A stretch of 64,000 bases of DNA from Rhypophila decipiens (Eukaryota > Ascomycota > Sordariomycetes > Sordariales > Naviculisporaceae), in assembly GCA_033297075.1 (NCBI GenBank), contig MU858101.1, positions 62,001-126,000 of the forward strand, written 5' to 3'. The notes beneath the pieces are model-generated. The model worked only from the letters and a program-made list of their open reading frames with translations, was not told the DNA's origin and searched no databases. Made by a program: the position numbers and the translations under genes. Of this stretch, positions 56,098-64,000 are shown in pieces (positions within the stretch are counted from its first letter, which is position 1; every line of letters begins with the position of its first letter).

Positions 56098-57519
56098 TTA
56101 TAAACTCCAAGCTGGCGGCCCCTTTGCCAACATCTTAACCTCGGCCCTCATAAAGTGAGGCTGGGTGTAATGATTCCTGTTCTCCTGCAGAATCTCCTCC
56201 TCATCAATCTTCTCCTCCATAACCCCCCTCAAAATACGTTTCTGCTTCCTAATCATCTTTCCTAACCTCTCTTTTCCCCTCGCCCGTGGACAATCCTCCA
56301 AGTCCCGCTCTGGTGACTCAGACTGCCGTTGGGATTTCCTCACCTTCCCACCACCGTCACAGTACTTTTTCCAAGGCCCCTTACTAGCAGTCGCCTTCCT
56401 GCTAGTGGACACTCTAGATCCCCTCTCCAGCCCCTGCAGTTCAGATTCTAACCGCTCCACCTCCCCTCTTACAGACCCAACTTGATCTTCCAAAACACTA
56501 ATCTTCTCATGGCCCTTACGTATCTCGTCCTCTCTGATTTCTTTGATAACCTTCGTTAAAGCCTCATAAAGTGCCCAGCCGGTTAATTCAGCAGAAGCCC
56601 AATACCATCTATTAAGCGCGATACTCATAGCCGCACTACCGAGATTCGCAAACGTTGATTCGGCCCAGCTAGCGGTGGTGATTAACTCTTTGGCAAACTT
56701 GGGATCAGCGTCGTTTGTGATTTTTGCCAAACCTCCATGACAAGATGTCAAGATTACAAGCACGTTGGAGTGTGTTATGCTAATAGGGTATTGGATCTTG
56801 GACCAGGGGAGTGTAACACCTGTATTTTCCCGGCCATGACTGCAGAGTTGTAACTTGTCGTTTGCATCGCCTTGCCCGTGAGAACTGATATACACTATTC
56901 GTGGTTGGGGAGATTCCATGTCTAGGAATTCTTGGAATGAGGTTGAGAATTCGGGCGAATCCATGTGGATTGTTTGGCTTGAGCACTGGATCGAGTTTAA
57001 GGCCGTGGATATGTCGTCTACCACGGGGGGCAGGTCTGTTTCTTTGAATGTGAGGATTAGACCGTGTCCGCGGACTGCGGGTCTTGGAGGGACCTCTTGG
57101 GGGGTTTGAGGTTGGGTGTGCTGCTTTTTCGGCCGTTTGGAGATGGGAGGTTCTGAGGAGGATGGCACGGATGGTGTCGATGGTGAACTGGAGTACCATG
57201 ACGATGTGGGACTGTATTCTGTCCTGTAGGTTACCGAGTCTTTTCTTGGGCGGAGACGACGGGGTTCAGTCTCCTGATCGTTATATGAGGAGTCTTCGGT
57301 TTGGTAGCCAGAGTCGGTGCCGATCTGGTCTGTCTTGCGCTTTCGTGTGTTGTATGGGTTCAGAGGGCTAAGTTGTGTTTCGAGTTCAAGACCCGCCGGG
57401 TTCTGATATTGATATCTTCGTCTGTCGCGAAGGACCCGTGTTGACATGCTAGTTTGGACTGGCGCCGGTCGCAAAAGTGGCAGAACCGGATAGTCACTCG
57501 CTGGGTGTGTGGAGAACAT
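56098..57519 (-). CDS. Caspase-like protein C with SCHGG active-site string
   Basis: A single-exon frame of 473 residues. Residues 1-150 are Arg/Ser/Pro-rich and disordered, with NLS-like TRKRKT and KRPKKQ. The caspase-like core is at ~150-330: GHGLILTFKE, then RIVYISSHGQGD with His214, LPWSKIQYPISI, and VLVILTSCHGGLAK with Cys260. The residue before the Cys is Ser, not the usual Asp or Cys. AKELITTASWAESTFANLGSAAMS matches the segment after the Cys in A and B. Residues ~330-370 form a coiled coil, then a Lys/Arg-rich stretch, and the C-terminus reads NHYTQPHF ... PPAWSL, like protein A. The upstream ATG at 57519 gives the full disordered N-part. It differs from A and B in lacking the intron just after the His motif, so it may stem from a retrocopy or intron loss. 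Confidence 0.75.
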   Translation of the reverse strand: MFSTHPASDYPVLPLLRPAPVQTSMSTRVLRDRRRYQYQNPAGLELETQLSPLNPYNTRKRKTDQIGTDSGYQTEDSSYNDQETEPRRLRPRKDSVTYRTEYSPTSSWYSSSPSTPSVPSSSEPPISKRPKKQHTQPQTPQEVPPRPAVRGHGLILTFKETDLPPVVDDISTALNSIQCSSQTIHMDSPEFSTSFQEFLDMESPQPRIVYISSHGQGDANDKLQLCSHGRENTGVTLPWSKIQYPISITHSNVLVILTSCHGGLAKITNDADPKFAKELITTASWAESTFANLGSAAMSIALNRWYWASAELTGWALYEALTKVIKEIREDEIRKGHEKISVLEDQVGSVRGEVERLESELQGLERGSRVSTSRKATASKGPWKKYCDGGGKVRKSQRQSESPERDLEDCPRARGKERLGKMIRKQKRILRGVMEEKIDEEEILQENRNHYTQPHFMRAEVKMLAKGPPAWSL

Positions 57520-59808
57520 TGCTGTATATGCAGTCGTCTAAATGAAAGATTGGTGATTGTCTAGGCAGAATGTTGAGATACGAAAGAAGGTATATGCTGA
57601 ATGCTTCTGGATAATGCTATGTGCAACGAAAGTGACAAGACCAGCTTGAGTAAACTGAAAGATCAATGCAATTGTTGGACAAGAAGAGCATTGTCCGTGG
57701 AGGACAAGGGGAGCCATGGCTTATAAGCCGTGTGGTTCAGAAGAAGCCGGTGTCTTCTAGGCACGGCAACCTGTGAACAAGAAGATGCCGCAAAGGAGTT
57801 GAGCTGGCGGTCTCTAAAAGTGAGTTTGAGTAAAAATACACGGACAAAGCCGAGCAAACAATGTGGATTGTTGTCCCTCCCGCCTCATAAAGGACGCAGC
57901 CGATGTTGTTCGAGATGAGGACAAAGAAGTCTGCCCCATGACTCGTTCGAGGATGTTGGGAAAAGACTGGAGCTATGGGATCACATACACGTAAGCTGAA
58001 GTTTTGGGTGAAGAGCAGGTCTGGAGCATGAAGTTGATGCTAATCGAGATTGTTCCCCGCGATACCTCCGGCTCTGGTCGTGTACTTCACTTGAGAAGAG
58101 AAGCGGGCAGTTATCCGGTGACATCATATTGCATGAAACGTCTCCATATCTCTTGATGGTATTCTGGGGACCCTTGTGAAGTTCAAGGGGTGACCGCCAA
58201 AAAAGGCTATCCAGATCAGGCGTTCATAATTTTCAGGAGTCATGTTCGGACAGGTGTCTAACCGCAGGACAAAGATACTTGCGGGAGTCTGGGCCGTATC
58301 GGACAAAGGTATTGTCCCTCTTCCCAGTCCTCTATCAAGTTGCATCAACTGTAGATGGGTTCCCTATATACGTAGCTTGTAGGTATCTTCGTTTGGCTGC
58401 GGCACTAGTGGGAAGAATGGTTCAGTATTGGCTGATCGGAACGAGAGCAGGCTAAGTTTCGAACATTATCTGAAAGCATCAAGTTCGTTGATGTAGGCTA
58501 CAAGGCCTACTCTGAGAGGCCTATGATGCTCGTTTCCGCTGGCTGATCTAGATCTTTGGATGAAAATAAAGGGGGAAATTTGTTCTTTAGGTGGGATAAT
58601 ATAAGCAAGCTCTTTCTCTAAGCAATTTTTGAGTAGTGCTTGCCTATTACTATTAGATGTTGGCTGTACTTAGTAAAAAGGCAAAGCTGTTTAGGGAAGA
58701 ATTATTATGACGTTTGAGACGGGAAAATACTGCTAAGCGAAATACACAATTTATATCTTGCGATAATGCTGTGTTTCTCTTCGGTTAGAACTGGTTTAAG
58801 TACGGAGTGCGGGTAAGCTGTGGTGTAAGCAAGAAGATGGCCTAACTGTTGACGCGAGCGGCTATTGCTTTGCAGCTGCTGGGAGATGGTCCACCAGCTG
58901 CGGGTGTGAGGTTCGTTCCTTCCAAAAGGGAAAGCTGTTGTTTCGACAGATGGCTGCGAACGGACATTGTGGCAATCTCGGATTCACACATGAATGGACG
59001 TACTGAGCCGTGCCAAGACGGTTTTTAGGTCCCATTCATTGCTACTACCCGACTGGCCCCTGCGCCGAACCGGCCGCGAGCCGGCCGAGTTTGGCAGGTA
59101 TGACCGGAGTCAACGGACCGAGTTAGGCACGTATGACCGGACCGGACATGGCCGGCAGGTGATGAGCGTTGCACAGGTTAGGTGCCAGAAGGCCGCAGAT
59201 GGCTGATACATGTTGGACCTTCCGTTGTCAGCCGACTAGACTTTTGATTCCTCTTCGGCGATTTGGCGAGCCAGGTTGGGCCTATCCGAAAATCTCCGGC
59301 CTGGCCCACATTTCCACGTTGCCGAGTCCATGTCGATTTGGCTCGACAGGTATTTGCAGGGAACGGTGCTTGGACGAGCGCGGCCGGGGGGCGCGTCCGC
59401 TCTGGGCCCCAAGTGACAGCATCCTGGGACCTATCGATTTGAAGCTGAAAGGTTGAACTTAATTTTCAGGCTTCTTCCCCCTCAGCTAAATAGCCAGCCA
59501 TGCCTGAGGATAAGCAATTAATTGCAACTACCTATATTTCATAAGCCGTGGCGGGTGCCGTCACGTGAGTCCAGAGCTGCAGCTGCTGTGGACTGCTGGC
59601 GGCCAATAGCGGGCCTTATCGAGTAAAACGTCAGCATGCGGGGAAGTCTATGCCCAACGTCAACAGCTTCCTCAAACGCACATTTGTGATCTTCCTTGCA
59701 CCTCGATATCCGTCTATACTCCCTACACTGCGCCGAAAAGTACCTATTTCCATATAACATTTATCCCCCTTAACTAGTCGATGACTAAGACTCGACCAGA
59801 CCGCAGCG
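57520..59808. other. Intergenic stretch (2.3 kb) without a supported gene
   Basis: Short frames at 57730-57918, 58124-58348 and 58994-59456 have no domains. Near 59090-59160 a GTATGACCGGA block is repeated at about 45 bp. The stretch holds the promoters of the caspase-like gene C on the left and of the C2H2-type gene on the right. Confidence 0.45.
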
Positions 59809-61755
59809 ATGGAGAATAATCTGAATAAAAGGTGCATAGATTCGTATATCCACGAGCCACATATGCTGGATCCGGTACAAACATGTCTACGAGGGCGGCT
59901 ATCAGATCTCAAACACATAAACCCTGTGGATTTGGAATGCAGTCCCAGTTATTGCATGGAGTCGGCCAAAATTTCGAGTTCTCCATCTTATAATGCCAAG
60001 TCGTCGGAGTTTATGGGAGTAGGGTCAACATTTGATTTCCCAGCACCTTTTGACCAACATCGTCTGTCCGACAACGAGGTCTACGGTACAAACGTGGTAC
60101 TTGATACGAACCAGTTTTACCGTTCACCTTGCTATTCCACCGATCGTCCCTTGTTTTCCTGGGACAATAACCTGGGACAGGATACAGACATACGGTCTTG
60201 CAATTGCTCGGAACGAACCGCGTCTCTTACCACAGCAAGGACTATTATTTCGGATGGAGATCCCGATTTTACTGCAGCTGAAACTCCCCCCAGTAAGAAC
60301 GGGGCAGCTGAATACCAAAATCTCTTCCCAGCTCAGTCTGTTACTCCCGACCTGGCACCTGCAATTTTATATGCAGCCCAGCCGGCCGGTTCGGCTCACC
60401 ATTCAACAGAAGCCTTCTTATGCTGGGATGGCAATTTGGAACAAAAGCTCCTTTGGGTGGCGATGATTTGTCTTGGGATTGTCTTTCAGCTTGAAACTGG
60501 AGAAAACCAGCACAAACCAGGCGGTGCCAATCCCAAAACTCAGCAGAAAAAGGAGACTGCCAGTACCGAAACAGAGCGCTGCGGCGGGACTGCATCATCG
60601 CACCAGATGAAATCGAGTATTTCTGGGAACAAAAGGAAGGCGGGTCCTGCCAAGGACGACCACCCCGATAGCGGTGATCAGAAGTCGGACCGGGTCCGCC
60701 GCTCCAAGACAACTCAGCTGCTGTGGGCGTGTCTTTTTGCAAAGGCGGATCCCTGGAAACATCCCAAATGCCTTCTGGCAGGTCAGGACAAGATTAGCTA
60801 CGTCAAACAGCATCTCTATAGGATTCATGGCCCCGTCTACTGTCGAATTTGTGGGAAGCAGTTTCCGGAATCTCAATCTACAGACGGCCAGAGTGCTGAG
60901 AGTCTTCGAGACTCACACGAAAATGAAAATGCGTGTCAATCACGTACGACCACCTCTGAGGGGAGGATGACGTACGATCAAGCAAAAGCAGTCAAAGAGG
61001 CGAAGAGTCGGGATGTAAGCGACCCGGAGAGGTGGTTCCAACTTTTCGAGATCGTGTGTCCGGGTTATCCAAGACCCGACTCACCATATGCACGGCCAGC
61101 TACCATCGAGATTCTTGGGTCCTTTCGTGACAACCTGCGTCGAGAAATTGGTCAGCGGGCTGTCAGAGCAGCCGCAGCCTCGGCGCTAACAGACGGACAT
61201 CAGGTTGAGATGTACATCCGGCTGGTCGAGGAGACAGTATCGAATTTTGTTCGGCGCTTGGAACGCTTGGAAGAACATGAAGATGACAATAATGCCGTAG
61301 ACCAGAACCCGAACCTAGACCCAGACCTTCACCAGGTCCTGGTCACACCTGAGTTGACGGTATCCCCATTGGTTTTAACACGGGCTCCTGAACAAGTATA
61401 CTCGGAATCCAGTACTGCGAGTACCATTAGTGCTGTCGGGAGCTCCATCTCTGACAGAGTCGGGGACTTCAATACAACTACTGGACCATTCACCAACAAA
61501 GGCAGATATGAGTTCCACGCCGGCGTTCAAGACTTGTGCGAAGGCGGCCAAGCACCGTCGGAACACCACAACACCAGTCCTGCACCGTTGTATGCTTCAG
61601 CAGTACACCCCGGAGTGTCTCTGGATGCTGACCAAGAGGCGTCTATATTCAATGACAATCTTCAAGCTATGTTTGGGGAAGAATTATTTGGGAGCCCCGA
61701 GCCGACTCAAGCACCTGGGGTCGATGATCCTAACGACTGGTCCACTCAAAGTTGA
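59809..61755 (+). CDS. C2H2-type zinc-finger-like protein of the fungal 'VKQHLYRxH' family
   Basis: A single-exon frame of 648 residues. Residues 1-290 are low in conservation and Ser/Thr-rich, with a short hydrophobic segment (WVAMICLGIVFQLE) near residue 220. The recognisable part is at ~300-435: LLWACLFAKADPWKHPKC, ISYVKQHLYRIHGPVYCRICGKQF, a HENENAC finger end, then DPERWFQLFEIVCPGYPRPDSPYA. Cys and His spacing fits the two-finger unit seen in many fungal proteins of unknown function, followed by the W..LF.I.FPG..RP.SPY motif. The C-terminal ~200 residues are acidic and disordered. It is likely a nuclear or DNA/RNA-contacting protein. A related partial gene starts at 63525. A missed intron in the N-terminal half is possible. 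Confidence 0.75.
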   Translation: MENNLNKRCIDSYIHEPHMLDPVQTCLRGRLSDLKHINPVDLECSPSYCMESAKISSSPSYNAKSSEFMGVGSTFDFPAPFDQHRLSDNEVYGTNVVLDTNQFYRSPCYSTDRPLFSWDNNLGQDTDIRSCNCSERTASLTTARTIISDGDPDFTAAETPPSKNGAAEYQNLFPAQSVTPDLAPAILYAAQPAGSAHHSTEAFLCWDGNLEQKLLWVAMICLGIVFQLETGENQHKPGGANPKTQQKKETASTETERCGGTASSHQMKSSISGNKRKAGPAKDDHPDSGDQKSDRVRRSKTTQLLWACLFAKADPWKHPKCLLAGQDKISYVKQHLYRIHGPVYCRICGKQFPESQSTDGQSAESLRDSHENENACQSRTTTSEGRMTYDQAKAVKEAKSRDVSDPERWFQLFEIVCPGYPRPDSPYARPATIEILGSFRDNLRREIGQRAVRAAAASALTDGHQVEMYIRLVEETVSNFVRRLERLEEHEDDNNAVDQNPNLDPDLHQVLVTPELTVSPLVLTRAPEQVYSESSTASTISAVGSSISDRVGDFNTTTGPFTNKGRYEFHAGVQDLCEGGQAPSEHHNTSPAPLYASAVHPGVSLDADQEASIFNDNLQAMFGEELFGSPEPTQAPGVDDPNDWSTQS

Positions 61756-63524
61756 ACCCCGGCCGTATATATGATATCAACACCTGTATCAACATATGGG
61801 CTGGGTGTCTGAGGGCAACTGGAGACTACGCGATGGCAGTCACGGTCAGGGTTCCGAAGAAGGCAAATTAAAGTAAGGTAGGGGGTCCCCTTACTTTACT
61901 TTGAAGGTTTTCCAGGCTACCTTACTTTATCAAGGCCTTGGCATTCCCTGGTCCCTTGATTTGCCATATATAACCCTGACCCTAAGATGTTCTAGAGAAG
62001 TAGGGTTGGGGTTAGAAAATGGAGTGAAGGGTTATAGATAAGGAATAAAGGCACTAAGGGATTAAGGGGGAAAGGAGGGCCTCCTTACTTTACCCTCCTT
62101 TCTTTTACTTTGGCTTTGTCTTCGTTGTCTTGGTTTTGTTCGGATCCCTGGTCACGGTTGCTCTATGACATGACTCTGGAGTTTGGTTTTCAAGGCGGCC
62201 CCGTTTAGTCACGTTATTTTTAGTTGTTGGGGTGTGATGACCCTTCGCAGCATCAGTTGCTTTGCCGCGAGCCAGAAGAGAGGACTAAGAAGCCAGAATG
62301 ATAAATGGATAAAACACGTGGCAAAGGTCCCGGCTGGATCTTAGCAGATTGGCCAAAGGTGTTAGCTCTGTGCTTTCCGCGATGGCATTATTTTACGGAG
62401 CGTTTGTATTCCAGTGTCTAACTTATGCCACTGTTGTTTGCCTTATTTTTCCACAAGATCAGACTCCACACCACATAATACAGTAACTACTGGGCAAGCC
62501 CGGGGGACGGGGCTGCGGAATGGTGAGTGGGAGATAAAAGACATAGCTAGCAGAATCCTCAAGTGTCTTTTCGTGTTGAGTACCAAGTATTCATAGCACA
62601 TTTAACACTTCTACGGGGAGCACATAAGTCGTTGATTATATAGAATTCGAGTTCCGGCTCACGTTGGGTCTGGGAATCGACTATCCCGGTCTCCGGGCAT
62701 TACAAGCTAATTGCCACATGACCCTACGGAATATACACATCCTTATGGATAACAGATTACGGGCCCATTCCTGGCGGCATGCGGCGCTGATCAAACAACA
62801 GAGGCAAGGCAGAGTCTCAGCTCTGGTCAAAGCGTGCCAGCCCATGACAATAAACGGCCGTGATTTGCAGTGGATTCCGGTCATTCATTGTTACCATAGG
62901 CTGCGTGCCGTTTCAGAATGGAATGTACAGCATTCCACGGGAAATACTCGAACTTGACAAGGGGCCTGGTTCGTGACCTTCATAACCGTCGAAGATGCGC
63001 ATGAATGTGACTTAAACGCATACAAATTACCCTGTAATTACTTACAAGTCACTTACAAGGGTTTTATCCTTATGGACACAAGTACATCGATTTTGACTAT
63101 TTTCCGTGGAATGGTGTACGCACTTGCTCTACGGAGTATTAGCTGTTGTTGCGGAGTATTAGAAATGTACGCGGATTGATTCGCAGCCAATCAAATTACA
63201 CAGAAGAGTCAGGGTTCATTCGAATCGAAGCCAAACTCTTTTAGGCACTATTTAGTCAGTGGATTTTGCTCGCCGGCAGCTGGATGCAGCTGAGTTCTGC
63301 CAGTTGTGCGACTGAAAACGGCTTAGTCCATAGTTCAATCAATCGAGAGCACAATCGTGCGGGAAGGCGAGAACAGGCATCTAGAACAGGAGAGCAGATC
63401 CACATTTGCGTCCCTTTCGACTTCCTCCACAACGCAGACCCTTGAATGCGGGTTTCCCCCTCGCGTCACGGCGTTCAAGAGCCTTCCTTTGAAAGCTCAT
63501 GGTATTCCCGGCGAGCCATCAGGT
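61756..63524. other. Intergenic stretch holding a MITE
   Basis: A hAT-like MITE occupies 61847-62150. The remainder (62151-63524) has only short domain-free frames and the promoter of the C2H2-type gene at the right edge. Confidence 0.5.
61847..62150. mobile_element. hAT-like MITE with perfect 8-bp target duplication
   Basis: The left end is CAGGGTTCCGAAGAAGG. The right end on the other strand is CAGGGATCCGAACAAAA. Both flanks read GTCACGGT (61839-61846 and 62151-62158), an exact 8-bp duplication. The 304-bp inside is made of CTTACTTTACTTT and AAAGTAAGG strings like the copy at 46879-47409 and also has a TAGGGTTGGGGTTAG stretch. It is non-coding. The perfect duplication suggests a fairly recent jump. 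Confidence 0.88.
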
Positions 63525-64000
63525 ATGAGAAGGAGCTCAGACCTCGAATCGTTGCGAGAACCTTCTAAGAAGCGGCGAAGAGCTGTCCCCTCCGACGACG
63601 AAGAGCAACCCGCCGACACAGTTACTGACCAGCGGCCTCATCTTGGCACGCCCGACCAGTCGCTAGCTTGTCCATACTATAAACTCGACCCCGTTGCATA
63701 CCACCAATGCGCCAGGTTGAATCTCAGCAGGGTTAGCTACGTCAAGCAGCACTTGGCTCGGAAGCACGCTCCGCGCAACTTCTGTGCTCGATGTTTCGAA
63801 GCTTTCGATGCGCAACAAGACCTGTCCAGGCACCAGCGCCAGACTCCGCTTTGCGATCCCCTTCCTCCGCGCCCTCTCCCCTTCATGAGCTGGGAACAGC
63901 TCACAAAGCTCAAAAGCCGGTCAAACCCAGCTCTGCATGAGGCGGGACAATGGGAGGAGATCTGGAATTTGCTCTTTCCCGGCGAGCCCTCCCCCGCCTC
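63525..64000 (+). CDS. Partial second C2H2-type protein of the same family (cut by window end)
   Basis: From the ATG at 63525 (MRRSSDLESLREPSKKRRRA, an NLS-like start) the frame runs off the window. At about residue 45 begins LACPYYKLDPVAYHQC, then SRVSYVKQHLARKHAPRNFCARCFEAF and RHQRQTPLC, so all zinc-ligand positions of the family are present. A QWEEIWNLLFPGEPSP segment follows, matching the downstream motif of the gene at 59809. The N-part is much shorter than in that neighbour. The frame is open further upstream without an ATG, so the start is a best guess. Confidence 0.75.
   Translation, partial: MRRSSDLESLREPSKKRRRAVPSDDEEQPADTVTDQRPHLGTPDQSLACPYYKLDPVAYHQCARLNLSRVSYVKQHLARKHAPRNFCARCFEAFDAQQDLSRHQRQTPLCDPLPPRPLPFMSWEQLTKLKSRSNPALHEAGQWEEIWNLLFPGEPSPA

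Noticed and set aside
40000..60000. Secondary-metabolite gene cluster around the monooxygenase
   Set aside because: No polyketide synthase, NRPS, terpene synthase or P450 is present; the neighbours belong to unrelated families.
49823..64000. Gasdermin, NLR or amyloid-motif partner for the caspase-like genes
   Set aside because: No NACHT/NB-ARC P-loop, RCD-1-like pore-former or clear prion-type motif was seen in nearby frames; the C2H2-type proteins do not fill that role on present evidence.

Overview
The window looks like nuclear DNA of a filamentous ascomycete (Pezizomycotina, most likely a Sordariomycete). Genes have short GT-AG introns of about 50-110 nt with CTRAC-like branch sites, and the gene families are typical of moulds: GAL10 without a mutarotase domain, a SulP/STAS sulfate permease, a PTH11/rhodopsin-type membrane protein, and C2H2-type proteins with the 'VKQHLYRxH' signature. 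The assignment rests on gene structure and family recognition only; no search was run.

Layout. 1-4.5 kb: UDP-glucose 4-epimerase and a convergent quinone oxidoreductase. 6.7-12.2 kb: a single-exon 1,858-residue ankyrin-like protein with a coiled-coil tail. 14.2-19.1 kb: a nine-exon SNF2/RING/helicase gene flanked by minisatellites. 19.7-20.8 kb: an orphan two-exon gene. 21.8-24.4 kb: an F-box-like gene broken by a 22-bp minisatellite and frame lesions. 26.0-28.7 kb: sulfate permease. 32.5-33.9 kb: bHLH regulator. 36.9-38.8 kb: a disordered protein with a SUMO-interacting-like motif. 40.3-44.1 kb: an amino-acid permease relic that directly abuts a trypsin-like (GDSGSW) protein. 44.5-45.9 kb: rhodopsin-type membrane protein. 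46.9-47.4 kb: a hAT-like MITE carrying a nested 118-bp LTR-like insertion. 47.8-49.2 kb: FAD monooxygenase with an internal TAG. 49.8-51.7 kb: a secreted LRR-like protein with a frameshift. 52.0-57.5 kb: three divergent caspase-fold genes. 59.8-64 kb: two related C2H2-type genes, the second cut by the window edge, with a second hAT-like MITE between them.

Two things stand out. First, three caspase-like proteins (two intact, one broken) lie within 5.6 kb. Each has a different residue set around the Cys, and all share a short 'QP...' element in a charged or coiled tail. That suggests a fast-evolving protease family of the kind used in fungal self/non-self recognition or cell death, although no gasdermin, NLR or amyloid partner was recognised. 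Second, at least five separate repeat arrays keep a 22-bp period, or multiples of it, often with an AGGCATT / RYGCCT core. They sit in gene leaders and trailers and inside the F-box gene, and two are next to a TTAGGG-like 12-mer. I do not recognise this as a described family.

The stretch from 40 to 55 kb, plus the F-box locus, holds several genes with just one or two lesions (in-frame stop or 1-nt shift). This may be real pseudogenisation of an accessory segment or assembly error. All gene models are manual; intron boundaries were chosen by GT/GC-AG signals plus reading-frame agreement, and total exon lengths were checked for divisibility by three.
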